Shown piece by piece: positions 16,080-24,065 of a DNA stretch of 64,000 nucleotides (position 1 is its first letter; each line of letters opens with the position of its first letter). The position numbers were made by a program, and so were the translations under genes. The DNA is from an uncultured Caproiciproducens sp. (GTDB taxonomy: Bacteria; Bacillota; Clostridia; Oscillospirales; Acutalibacteraceae), in the NCBI RefSeq assembly GCF_963664915.1, contig NZ_OY761810.1:2990661-3054660 (forward strand). Direction: 5' to 3'. The notes below the pieces were generated by a model. It was not told the origin of the DNA, searched no databases, and was given only the letters and a program-made list of their open reading frames with translations.

Positions 16080-16980
16080 GTTCGCTATCCTTTGCAGAAT
16101 CATCATCATTCTGCCAAATATCAGCAGCCTTCCCGTTTAAAGCCTCGGTAAATCCATCATCAGGAACAGATTCATCACCAGAGGTTTTAATGGAGGCTTG
16201 CGTTTTGAGTAGTTCAATTTCAAGCCGACGCTTATCATATTCTTGCTTATGTCGGTCGGATGGATTGAGCTCAAAATACCTGCTTAACCAGTCCAAGGCT
16301 TTCATACGGTCAGCCAGTTTCACGCTCGCTCCATCCTTACCTTGTTTAACCTCAGCAATGAGCGTTCCGTCAACCTCTGTGGATTCTTTAAAACGGACGT
16401 CATTAACATCCTGGGTAATCAGCCTTTTATCTTTGCCTTTTCCCTCATAGATGGGTCCGAAAGGCCCCATAACCGCAACAGTGGCACGGCCCCACTCGAC
16501 ATAGTCGGTCATATCCGCGAACGCTATTTTCATATATCGGTCAACCACATCATCGGCGGTTGCAAGTATTCCCATGCTACGAATTTCTTTTAATTGCTTT
16601 ATCTCTTCTCTGATTTTCGGGTTTAACAGTAGCCGGGATGCATGACCATTAGCATTCTCATATGTGCTGTGATAAGCTTTCATATAGGCCATAGTCGCAT
16701 TAAAAGTTTTAATATAATACAGGCAGAAGAATTTTTGCTGCTCTGATAATTCCTCATTACTTTCGACCGTTTCAACTAGGATCTTATTGGGGCTTTTGTT
16801 TTTGGAACGTTCCGTATTTTTCGGAACCGTTCCGTTCCAATGATCTTTATTCTTCCATCCGCGAATAGTGCCTTCCGGTAGATTAAGCTGTGCGGCAATC
16901 TCAACGAGGGGAAGAGTGCCGCCGGATTCTTTATAGAGCCTAAAGGCTTTATCTCTTTCCGGGCTTCTCCTTTTTCCCAT
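16069..16980 (-). CDS. terminase small subunit
   Basis: 303 residues from the ATG at 16980, which follows GAGGTGGTGAGG. The start MGKRRSPERDKAFRLYKES and the helix-turn-helix LVEIAAQLNLPEGTIRGWK (about residues 22-41) fit PBSX-type small terminases that recognise the packaging site; a second conserved part (LSEQQKFFCLYYIKTFNAT) is the Terminase_2 core (about 80-160). It hands DNA to TerL. Longer than many small subunits because of a C-terminal helical tail. It overlaps the upstream 45-residue gene by 32 bases. Confidence 0.9.
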   Translation of the reverse strand: MGKRRSPERDKAFRLYKESGGTLPLVEIAAQLNLPEGTIRGWKNKDHWNGTVPKNTERSKNKSPNKILVETVESNEELSEQQKFFCLYYIKTFNATMAYMKAYHSTYENANGHASRLLLNPKIREEIKQLKEIRSMGILATADDVVDRYMKIAFADMTDYVEWGRATVAVMGPFGPIYEGKGKDKRLITQDVNDVRFKESTEVDGTLIAEVKQGKDGASVKLADRMKALDWLSRYFELNPSDRHKQEYDKRRLEIELLKTQASIKTSGDESVPDDGFTEALNGKAADIWQNDDDSAKDSEHVG

Positions 16981-17086
16981 CCTCACCACCTCGCTTATCG
17001 TTCTTCTCGTAAGGGCAGCGTGGCAGCATACAGTAATCGACCCCCAGGCGTTTATTGTCATTAAGCCAACAGTCTTTACACTTCAT
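16949..17086 (-). CDS. 45-residue Cys-rich protein upstream of terminase
   Basis: 45 residues from the ATG at 17086 with RBS AGGGGGTG 4 bases upstream. The start MKCKDCWLNDNKRLGVDYC and following MLPRCPYEK provide four or five Cys that could hold a metal; the rest is Lys/Arg/Gly rich. Small proteins of this kind sit just before terS in several clostridial phages, as I recall. No function is known to me. It is the first gene after the hairpin at 17106. Confidence 0.65.
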   Translation of the reverse strand: MKCKDCWLNDNKRLGVDYCMLPRCPYEKNDKRGGEDGKKEKPGKR

Positions 17087-17105
17087 GCTGCCACCCCCTA
17101 AACGA

Positions 17106-17137
17106 AAAGGACGGCTGTATCTAAACAGTCGCCCTTT
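17106..17137 (-). terminator. hairpin between late regulator and packaging genes
   Basis: AAAGGGCGACTGT and ACAGCCGTCCTTT arms (13 positions, one mismatch, one G-T pair), with the T run of the right arm on the minus strand. It separates the DUF1492 regulator from the packaging genes and may be a terminator that late regulation overcomes. Confidence 0.6.
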
Positions 17138-17161
17138 TATATAATTTCTCACAATACGATT

Positions 17162-17623
17162 TTAGCACTTTGATTTCGTCATTTTCGTCATTTCTAAAAA
17201 TTTTTCGCATTTTCTTCGCGGATACTGCTCATCATGATGCCCGATTTTAAATGCAACCTGCCGCCAACTCATACCGTTTATGTAATACAGGGTCAATATC
17301 TGCCGTATTTCACTGCTTTGCACGTTTCCGATAAAAGTATTCAGCCTGTCATATTCAGCAATGCAGCGCCGTTCTCGTTCTGCAATATCAAGTTTAATCT
17401 TTTGAAGTTTTTTGTTTTCTGCCGAAAAAACTCCTGTTTCAGATTTAGCAACCCCCTGAATCGTAATATTGTGCTTTTGGTACGGCTCACATTTACTGGA
17501 AGCTTGTACACTGCTCGGGGTCCTCATGCCGGACATTCTCTGCCGGATTTCAGCTTTTTGCTCTTTTAGCAATCTGATTTCATTCTTAAGTTTTCGAAGT
17601 TGGGATAATTCATCCTTAGTCAA
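17162..17623 (-). CDS. DUF1492/sigma-region-4-like late regulator
   Basis: 153 residues. N-terminal coiled coil (about 1-40), then a middle helix, then RQILTLYYINGMSWRQVAFKIGHHDEQYPRRK (as a sigma-70 region 4-like helix-turn-helix; about 107-140). DUF1492/RinA/ArpU-type proteins with this architecture switch on packaging and structural genes in Firmicutes phages. Position directly before the packaging genes supports that role. Start at 17623 follows AGGAGGTAGCGC. Regulation of the hairpin at 17106 by this protein is inference. Confidence 0.8.
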   Translation of the reverse strand: MTKDELSQLRKLKNEIRLLKEQKAEIRQRMSGMRTPSSVQASSKCEPYQKHNITIQGVAKSETGVFSAENKKLQKIKLDIAERERRCIAEYDRLNTFIGNVQSSEIRQILTLYYINGMSWRQVAFKIGHHDEQYPRRKCEKFLEMTKMTKSKC

Positions 17624-17627
17624 TGCG

Positions 17628-17834
17628 CTACCTCCTGTCTGTTCTCCCTAAGAGATAATCGGTCGTCACCCCGAAGTAGTCAGCCATACTGCAGAGTGTA
17701 TGCGCGCTTGGCTCATTTTCACCACGCTCATAATAAGTAAGAAGCGATCTGTGAATCCCGACCCCGTCTGCAACTTTCTGCTGAGTTAATCCGCGCTCGG
17801 TTCGTATGGATTTTAGACGTTTTGCAAAAGTCAT
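17628..17834 (-). CDS. small Xre-type helix-turn-helix regulator
   Basis: 68 residues, almost entirely one HTH_3 domain: FAKRLKSIRTERGLTQQKVA then GIHRSLLTYYERGENEPS and YFGVTTDYLLGRTD. It lies in the middle of the leftward operon, directly before the late regulator, and overlaps the upstream gene by 4 bases. A second Xre protein besides the repressor at 29949 suggests a role in timing between early and late genes, but its target is unknown. Confidence 0.85.
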   Translation of the reverse strand: MTFAKRLKSIRTERGLTQQKVADGVGIHRSLLTYYERGENEPSAHTLCSMADYFGVTTDYLLGRTDRR

Positions 17835-18271
17835 GATTCATCACGCTCCTGCTCCTGCGCTTGCTGGGTATAATACCGAACAAGCCGGCCAATCGTGCGC
17901 GGGTCCACGCTGTGAGTTTCAATTGAAAGCTCTAGCGCCTTTTTCAACGTGGCGATTTGCAGATCTTTGGCTGTGTTTCTAGCTTCAAGGCGTTTCGCAT
18001 ACCGTTTGCTATCATCCCACGCCATGCCAATCTGTTCGTAAGCCTCAATCAGCGCCGGAATATCTTCGCGGGAATTGGCGATAAATTCAGCATCTTTTTT
18101 TGAAACTGTATTCTCTCCGTCCGGGTCATGGTAAAAAACGTATTGTTCTTGCTTGTCTGCAAATACGCCGTTAATCTGCCTAGAAAACGGTTCATTCGTA
18201 TCAACCGACCACGGCCCTGGTGTTGCTTTTTCTGCGCGCACCTTAATTTCTTCAATATATTTCTGATTCAT
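17831..18271 (-). CDS. Ea22-like phage protein of unknown function
   Basis: 146 residues from the ATG at 18271, which has AAGGAGG 7 bases upstream (a GTG one codon earlier is possible). The stretch RAEKATPGPWSVD near the start and KKDAEFIANSREDIPALIEAYE further on are common to a family of phage proteins labelled Ea22-like. The C-terminal half is helical. Overlaps both neighbours by 1-4 bases, so it is translated with them. Function unknown. Confidence 0.65.
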   Translation of the reverse strand: MNQKYIEEIKVRAEKATPGPWSVDTNEPFSRQINGVFADKQEQYVFYHDPDGENTVSKKDAEFIANSREDIPALIEAYEQIGMAWDDSKRYAKRLEARNTAKDLQIATLKKALELSIETHSVDPRTIGRLVRYYTQQAQEQERDES

Positions 18272-19647
18272 CACTTTTCCTCCTTCACTTTCTCAATGCG
18301 CACCCGCAAGGCATTCAGTAAGGAATCCTGCGTGGTGCTCTTATTCTCCAATGCGGCCATCACATCCTCGTCCATACCGCCTTGCACGACCAGATGATGA
18401 ATGATGACCTTCTGCTTTTGGCCTTGCCTGTGCAGACGCTTGTTGGCCTGCTGATACAACTCCAATGACCAATTCAGCCCGAACCAGATAACGTGATTGC
18501 CGCCGTCCTGAAGGTTAAGGCCATACGCGCAGCTTGCCGGATGTGCCAGAAGAATATCAATCTCATGATTGTTCCAGTCGGTTTCATCCTGCGGCCCCTG
18601 ATACACCCGAACCCGTAAGCCGCTGCCTTTCAGGACTTCAAGCAGCCTGTCCCGGTCATGCTGAAAGTTATAGAACACTAGGGCCGACTTTCCATTTAGG
18701 CCCTCGACAAGCTCCGTGAACGCCTCAATCTTGCAGTCGTGAATTTTTACCGGTTGCTTGTTCTCGTCATACACAGCCCCGTTGCACAGCTGCAACAGCT
18801 TGTTTGTCAACACTGCGGCGCTACCGGCATCAATCGTATCCTCGTCAACCTGCAGAAGCATATCCTTTTCCAGTTTGTCATAGGACTTTTGCGCCTTGGG
18901 ATCCAGAACGACTGGCACGGTCACACTGATGCAGTCAGGCAGCTCCAAATAATCCTCCGCTTTCATCGAAATGCAGATATCGCCAAGTAAATCCTGAATG
19001 ATGCCGTCTGCGCCCTCTTTCGGTGCATAGCTGAAAACGTGATCCCTGTCGCGCTGATCCGGATCAAAGTAATGTTCGCGGAATTGCCCGATTGTCTTGC
19101 CCAGCCGTTGGCCATTGTCCAGCAAATAGATTTGCGCCCATAAGTCAAGCAGCCCGTTCGGGGCCGGGGTGCCGGTCAGCTCCACGATGCGGGATATTTT
19201 GCCCCGCACCCATGTAAGGGACTTAAACCGTTTCGCCTTATTGTTCTTGAAGCTGCTGCTTTCGTCAATCACAACCATATCGAACGGCCAGGCATTGCGG
19301 TAATAGTCAACCAGCCACTGGACGTTTTCCCGATTAATGACATACACGTCCGCGGGGCTATTCAGTGCCTTAATCCGCTTTTGTAGAGTGCCCAGTACCG
19401 GGATGATCCGAAGCATATGCAGGTGATCCCACTTAGCCGCCTCTTTGCTCCATGTGGCTTCTGCAACCTTTTTGGGGGCGATAACCAGCACCTTTGAAAT
19501 TGCAAACCGATTATATTTCAGGTCGTTTACAGCGGTCAAGACGATTGCTGTTTTTCCAAGGCCCATGTCCAACCAAAGCGCAAGCGCCGGGTCCGTGATA
19601 AGACGCTGTATCGCGTATGTCTGATACCCGTGCGACTGAAATTTCAT
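18271..19647 (-). CDS. SNF2-family DEAD/DEAH helicase
   Basis: 458 residues. Motif I DMGLGKTAI (about residues 27-35), motif II DESS (MVVIDESSSF), motif III-type LTGTPAPNGL, and the C-terminal motif VI region QANKRLHRQGQ identify an SNF2 ATPase in its compact phage form. It moves on DNA using ATP and is a regular partner of the VRR-NUC protein and VapE primase in Firmicutes prophages; it may aid replication or recombination. It overlaps the VRR-NUC gene by 4 bases. Confidence 0.92.
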   Translation of the reverse strand: MKFQSHGYQTYAIQRLITDPALALWLDMGLGKTAIVLTAVNDLKYNRFAISKVLVIAPKKVAEATWSKEAAKWDHLHMLRIIPVLGTLQKRIKALNSPADVYVINRENVQWLVDYYRNAWPFDMVVIDESSSFKNNKAKRFKSLTWVRGKISRIVELTGTPAPNGLLDLWAQIYLLDNGQRLGKTIGQFREHYFDPDQRDRDHVFSYAPKEGADGIIQDLLGDICISMKAEDYLELPDCISVTVPVVLDPKAQKSYDKLEKDMLLQVDEDTIDAGSAAVLTNKLLQLCNGAVYDENKQPVKIHDCKIEAFTELVEGLNGKSALVFYNFQHDRDRLLEVLKGSGLRVRVYQGPQDETDWNNHEIDILLAHPASCAYGLNLQDGGNHVIWFGLNWSLELYQQANKRLHRQGQKQKVIIHHLVVQGGMDEDVMAALENKSTTQDSLLNALRVRIEKVKEEK

Positions 19648-19940
19648 CCGTCAATCATCATCTTTCCTGTCGCATAGGCGATAAAATTATCAACCATTGC
19701 TTTACTATCAATCACCCAAACTCTAAAACCAAGGGTTCGTAATTTTGCCTGTTGTTGAAGCTGCAGGGCTGTCGGCTTTTTGCCCGGTGCTTTCAGTTCT
19801 ACGAAAATCACCCTGCCTCCCGGTAAGCAAACCAACCTATCAGGCACACCATTGTTTCCGGGGCTTATGAACTTATAAGCCTTGCCGCCGATTGCTTTCA
19901 CCTGGTCGCGGAGATAAGCCTCAATTGTCGATTCCCGCAT
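19644..19940 (-). CDS. VRR-NUC domain nuclease
   Basis: 98 residues from the ATG at 19940, preceded by AGGAGGCGAGGC. The whole protein is one VRR-NUC (PD-(D/E)XK-like) domain: STIEAYLRDQVKAIGGKAYK, then GVPDRLVCLPGGRVIFVELK with the D and E-x-K catalytic residues, then LQQQAKLRTLGFRVWVID. The family resolves branched DNA. Lies between the SNF2 helicase and a small hypothetical gene and is co-translated with the helicase. Confidence 0.93.
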   Translation of the reverse strand: MRESTIEAYLRDQVKAIGGKAYKFISPGNNGVPDRLVCLPGGRVIFVELKAPGKKPTALQLQQQAKLRTLGFRVWVIDSKAMVDNFIAYATGKMMIDG

Positions 19941-20205
19941 TCTGCCTCGCCTCCTGAATGAAAAGAAATACTGCATCTTTGTCGCCGCGCCAAGACCCGT
20001 ATTTCTCCTCGCATAAGCATCGAAATTTTGCACCATTTATGCTACCCCAAAAATAATCTGTCGCAATTTTGGCTGGCGTACCTTTTATTCGTCTGCCGGG
20101 ATAGTTCCGTGGTTTATAACTGCCAAAAACCTCAGGAGAATTCATAATTATTTCTTTCAGCTCTTGGTCTTGCCGAATGGTATTTAAAAATTCAAAAATC
20201 TTCAT
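19921..20205 (-). CDS. 94-residue hypothetical phage protein
   Basis: 94 residues, start MKIFEFLNTIRQDQELKEII, with KRTPAK-like basic stretch (GRRIKGTPAKIATDYFWG) in the middle and a C-terminal helix overlapping the VRR-NUC start by 20 bases. RBS GGATAAAGAAAGT is upstream. I do not recognise the family. It sits first after the repeat cluster at 20346-20480, so it is the first gene past a candidate replication origin. Confidence 0.6.
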   Translation of the reverse strand: MKIFEFLNTIRQDQELKEIIMNSPEVFGSYKPRNYPGRRIKGTPAKIATDYFWGSINGAKFRCLCEEKYGSWRGDKDAVFLFIQEARQNAGIDN

Positions 20206-20345
20206 ACTTTCTTTATCCTTTCTTTATCCTTTCAAGTCGGCAACGTACGCACACGTAATATGTGCCTGCAAATAGGCGGATTAGGTATATCAGACGTGCG
20301 TGTTATTGCCTAATTACCTATTTATAACTATTTAATATAAAAAGA

Positions 20346-20480
20346 TTGTTACTTTGTTACTTTATACCCTTAAGCCCTCATGAATACTGAATTTTTGCGG
20401 TAACAAAGCGGGTAACAAAGTAAGTAACATTCATTTTCAGTTGTTACCCATTAAGGTAACAATCTTCGGGGGTAACAATC
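20346..20480. repeat. iteron-like GTAACAA repeat cluster, candidate replication origin
   Basis: Eight copies of GTAACA(A/T) or its complement lie within 135 bases: TTGTTAC at 20346 and 20354, GGTAACAAAG at 20399 and 20411, GTAACAT at 20424, TTGTTACCC at 20441, GGTAACAATC at 20455 and 20471. The pair at 20399/20411 is spaced 12 bases. The cluster fills an otherwise empty, AT-rich gap after the VapE primase-helicase gene. This is what an iteron-type phage origin looks like; protein binding is not shown. Confidence 0.55.
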
Positions 20481-22887
20481 ACTTTGTCACCTTTCGTCGG
20501 AATCCCCTTTGCGTTTTACAATATCCGAATTTTGCTGTTTTTTCCATCCGCTCCCAATCACCGTACATTTCAATTATGCTGTTGATTTCCGCGGCATCAG
20601 TGTTTTTAATGAACCTTTGGTCATTGCCCAGGGCTTCACACCATACTTCTAATGCACAGATCCTTTGGCGTTCGGCAAGCTCAAACTCACCTTTTTCTCC
20701 ACCACTCCAAAACATATTGCGGCGGTTAAGATCCCATTTTTGCCAGTCTAGGGGAACCTTCTGTTCCAAAAAGTCATGTATGATACCCTCATGAGGCGAA
20801 TGCTCACGGTGATCTTCCTGCTCCGCCTGCGCGTATTCCTCTAATTCTTTTCCTAAATATAATGGCTCTCCGAGCTGCCAGCGCATGACGGCCTCGGCCC
20901 ATATCTGGTCCACTTCTCCGTCTAAATCTTGGAAAACGCTCTTTGTGGCAGCCTGAGCTCCCGTATCCACCGGCCAAAACCTCCGGTTTCCTGTCTTGTC
21001 TTGGAGGTATTCACGATTATTGGTAGTTCCGAAAAACACGCAGCAGCGGGGGCATTCTTTAACATTCTTAGCGTAAGCAGCGCGGTACCTGTCCATTTGT
21101 TGGCTTAGAAACTGTTTTACCCGATTGATATCTGAGCGCCTAAAGGCTTCCAACTCGCCAATTTCAACTAGCCAAACACCTTGGACAAGCTCGGACGCTT
21201 CTTTACCTTCAAACGATCGGATACCGTCCGTGAACCAGCCGCGGGACATTTTGCGTAGAAGGGTACTTTTACCGATGCCCTGCTTTCCCGATATTACCGT
21301 CATAACATCAAACTTTACTCCCGGCGTCATTGTACGGGCTACCGCTGCTGTAAAGGCTTTGCGGGTGACTGCACGAATGTATGGAGTATCAGCAGAACCG
21401 AAATAGTCTATAAACAGGGTGTCAAGGCGCGGCATACCATCCCATTGAAGTCCTGTCAGATAATCTTTGACCTCATTAAAAGAATGCCGTTTACTATGTA
21501 AAGCCAGTGCGCTATCCACTTTGCCGGGTGCTGAAAGGTTGTATATTTTCTCCATATACCAGTACGCCCCATCATTGTCACTGTCTTCCCATTGCCTGCG
21601 GCATTCAAAAGGATTCCAAGGTAAAGACCCAAATACTTCACCCCTGTTGGCAAACTCATTCATTGCAAACTTACCTTTTAGTCGTGGATCATTTTCAAGA
21701 ATAGTCCAAATATTGTCAATGGTTTTTAATGGCGCGCCCTGAGCATTTGTTTGCAGCTTTGACATCCAATTTGCTGCATCGGTGTCATTGTCCGTCGGAA
21801 CGTCCTCAAAGTCTTTAGTGGCAACTTCGTAACGCTCTTTATTGAGGAGGGCAGCGACATTCTGATCCGCTACGGCCAGCTCACACATTGATGTGAAAGA
21901 AGGTAAGCGGTTGTTCGGGGTGTCCGGTTTGGCGTCATCGTCCTTGACGGCGTATAGGTGCATGCGGACCAGGTCAAAAGCATTGCACAGTTTACCGCCC
22001 GCCGGATCCGTCGCATGATGGGAGAAAATGAAATTGCCATTGTCATACACCACCGCGCCGCCGGTCGTGCTGCCGCCGGTGAAGGTGTAGCGTTCGGGGG
22101 AATTATCTACCGGCTCATAGATGCCGGGCAGAAACTTGTCCATGGCGCTGTAAATATCGTATGTACGGCAGAACGCGCCGACTACACCGCCTTTTGCCGT
22201 GGGGTCGCCCTGCTTTGCTGCCAGACGTTTGTGAACGTCTTGTGTGCCGGGTACTTGCGGCCATTCCGCAACATTACGCCAGTCACCGTACATGGCAAGG
22301 ACTCCGTCAGCGGATAAAAAGCCCTTGTCACCGTAAGTGTAAACATATTGACTATCAGCACAGCAGGACGGCCAGTACATGAGCCGGGATGCTTCAAAGG
22401 TTGAAGGATCGCACATATCAATGCCGATGAGCTGCGCAGCCTTGCGCGCGATCGGCTCATACTCGTCTGCAGTTACCGTGCGATCAAGGGGCAGCAGTAC
22501 ACGTAGCCGGGGTGCTTCAGGGGAATGCTTGCGAGTAGAGTAAATTGCATACCCGCAACCCAGCCCATCCACTCGGCGCAGCACGTCATCTGTACCGACG
22601 GGCTGGATGTGGTCAAGGTCAAGGGTTAACACGTCGCGTCCATCGATGGCGTTGCTTTTGCGCCGGCCACCACCGTGAACGATACCACCCACAAAACCGC
22701 CTACATCCTTCAGACCGTCCTGCTGCGGCTTTTTCATTCTCAGATATTCCGCAAGGGGCTCAGTGCCACGCGTTGGCACACGGAGGCGGTCGTATAAGTC
22801 GGATATGTAAAGCGTTTGTGCGGGCCATTTGGTAGAGTTACGGCTGCCCGCCGCGCTGATGGTTATTTGTCTGTCATAATTTAACAT
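20479..22887 (-). CDS. VapE-type primase-helicase
   Basis: 802 residues. The N-terminal about 250 residues look primase-like (GRDVLTLDLDHIQPV carries an acidic metal-binding pair, APRLRVLLPLDR follows). The C-terminal about 380 residues are the VapE / virulence-associated E helicase: Walker A VISGKQGIGKSTLLRK (about residue 530), VWLVEIGELEAF as Walker B region, and FGTTNNREYLQDKTGNRRF as sensor region. It would open and prime the phage origin; the repeat cluster lies just past its stop codon, and the last repeat touches it. Overlaps the upstream gene by 7 bases. Confidence 0.9.
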   Translation of the reverse strand: MLNYDRQITISAAGSRNSTKWPAQTLYISDLYDRLRVPTRGTEPLAEYLRMKKPQQDGLKDVGGFVGGIVHGGGRRKSNAIDGRDVLTLDLDHIQPVGTDDVLRRVDGLGCGYAIYSTRKHSPEAPRLRVLLPLDRTVTADEYEPIARKAAQLIGIDMCDPSTFEASRLMYWPSCCADSQYVYTYGDKGFLSADGVLAMYGDWRNVAEWPQVPGTQDVHKRLAAKQGDPTAKGGVVGAFCRTYDIYSAMDKFLPGIYEPVDNSPERYTFTGGSTTGGAVVYDNGNFIFSHHATDPAGGKLCNAFDLVRMHLYAVKDDDAKPDTPNNRLPSFTSMCELAVADQNVAALLNKERYEVATKDFEDVPTDNDTDAANWMSKLQTNAQGAPLKTIDNIWTILENDPRLKGKFAMNEFANRGEVFGSLPWNPFECRRQWEDSDNDGAYWYMEKIYNLSAPGKVDSALALHSKRHSFNEVKDYLTGLQWDGMPRLDTLFIDYFGSADTPYIRAVTRKAFTAAVARTMTPGVKFDVMTVISGKQGIGKSTLLRKMSRGWFTDGIRSFEGKEASELVQGVWLVEIGELEAFRRSDINRVKQFLSQQMDRYRAAYAKNVKECPRCCVFFGTTNNREYLQDKTGNRRFWPVDTGAQAATKSVFQDLDGEVDQIWAEAVMRWQLGEPLYLGKELEEYAQAEQEDHREHSPHEGIIHDFLEQKVPLDWQKWDLNRRNMFWSGGEKGEFELAERQRICALEVWCEALGNDQRFIKNTDAAEINSIIEMYGDWERMEKTAKFGYCKTQRGFRRKVTK

Positions 22888-24053
22888 GCCGGGTTTTCCT
22901 CCTGTTCAAACCCCGCCCCGCGGGAATGGAGTACTGCAAATTTACGTTGCGCTTGTTTCTTCCGCATTTCGGCACACCGGTCACAGATATGTTTTTCGGT
23001 TCGGCTGATGATGGTTGCGCCGCAACGACGGCAGTATTGTTCTTTGATACGTTGGAACGACGCACAGCTATCACAATCAGATTCACCGGCCGTGCAGCCC
23101 TTCACCTCGTCCCAGTGGGTACACATATCCTTTTGCCAGTAGCCGTCGAAACAGAGCTGGTTGCGGTGCATCAGCAGCAAACGGGTAAGGCGCGAAAGGT
23201 CATTTTTAACCGCACCTTTCCGGAAGTCTTGCCTAACTAATGGAACTGGTTTACCGTCGCCCCAGGAACCGGTACCTATCATTTTCATAACAGAATCAAG
23301 GTTCTCAGTTTTATAAGATGCATAAACTCTTCCGCGAATCGCTTTATCAGATTTACCGAGTTTTTCGGCCATCAAGGCGTAACTGACACCGTTCTTAATC
23401 AAGGCCGCAAGCTGTTCCAGTTCGCCGGACTCCCATTTAATATGATTGTCTGGTTTTATTGGGCGTTCTTTCAGCCCAAGGTCACATATGCGGCGCTGTA
23501 TCGCACCGCTGGTTCTGCCAAGCTCTTTGGATAATTCAAGGTAGGAATAACAGTATTTTTTGAGCAGCCTTTTCAGTTCAACATCCTCTTTGGGGGTCCA
23601 GGGTGATTTTTTATACTGAATTGCTTTCAGCTGGTCAGCTTTGCGCTGCTCTTTCACCCAGGGGGGTTCTTCGCCGAGCATATTTTTCTCAACTTTCGAA
23701 AAATCAATGAAGGTGCGGTTTTTCTCGGCCCACTTCCAAAAGTCAGTAAGGTAAACAATTCTGAATTTACAGGTATCAACAATTTTATACTTAATAGGGA
23801 ATCCCCGATTTTCTACCCAGCTTGTAAGCATATAATCGCTTACAGTTCCGCGCCCTAAAGCGATTGATAACTGATTGAGGGTTATGTATTCACCGGCATC
23901 GAGGAAAGCGCCAAGGCCCAACTTGAAAACCTTTATTTTAATGGAATTATCACTGCGGTTTAGATGCTTTGCAATACAGCCAAGAGAGCGCTTACCCCAG
24001 TTGTCCATGAGATAGTCATATTCTTCTTTAGTCCAATTCGGGCCTGCTCCCAT
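22881..24053 (-). CDS. Myb/SANT-like repeat DNA-binding protein with zinc-ribbon tail
   Basis: 390 residues. Three Myb-like helical repeats are visible: WTKEEYDYLMDNWGKRSLGC (about 7-50), SPWTPKEDVELKRLLKKYC (about 150-195) and KWESGELEQLAALIKNGVSY (about 205-250), each ending in a recognition-helix-like line (IKIKVFKLGL, IQRRICDLGL, IRGRVYASY). Between the first two lies a MerR-like or excisionase-like segment (YITLNQLSIALGRGTVSDYM). The C-terminus has CDSC, CRRC and CDRC pairs, likely zinc-binding. RBS AGGAGTG is 8 bases before the ATG. Its place between polymerase and primase suggests a replication or gene-control role. Confidence 0.75.
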   Translation of the reverse strand: MGAGPNWTKEEYDYLMDNWGKRSLGCIAKHLNRSDNSIKIKVFKLGLGAFLDAGEYITLNQLSIALGRGTVSDYMLTSWVENRGFPIKYKIVDTCKFRIVYLTDFWKWAEKNRTFIDFSKVEKNMLGEEPPWVKEQRKADQLKAIQYKKSPWTPKEDVELKRLLKKYCYSYLELSKELGRTSGAIQRRICDLGLKERPIKPDNHIKWESGELEQLAALIKNGVSYALMAEKLGKSDKAIRGRVYASYKTENLDSVMKMIGTGSWGDGKPVPLVRQDFRKGAVKNDLSRLTRLLLMHRNQLCFDGYWQKDMCTHWDEVKGCTAGESDCDSCASFQRIKEQYCRRCGATIISRTEKHICDRCAEMRKKQAQRKFAVLHSRGAGFEQEENPAC

Positions 24054-24065
24054 GATGAATCACTC

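Noticed and set aside
20346-20480. CRISPR array
   Set aside because: Repeats are only 7-10 bases, in both orientations and unevenly spaced; no spacers and no cas genes.
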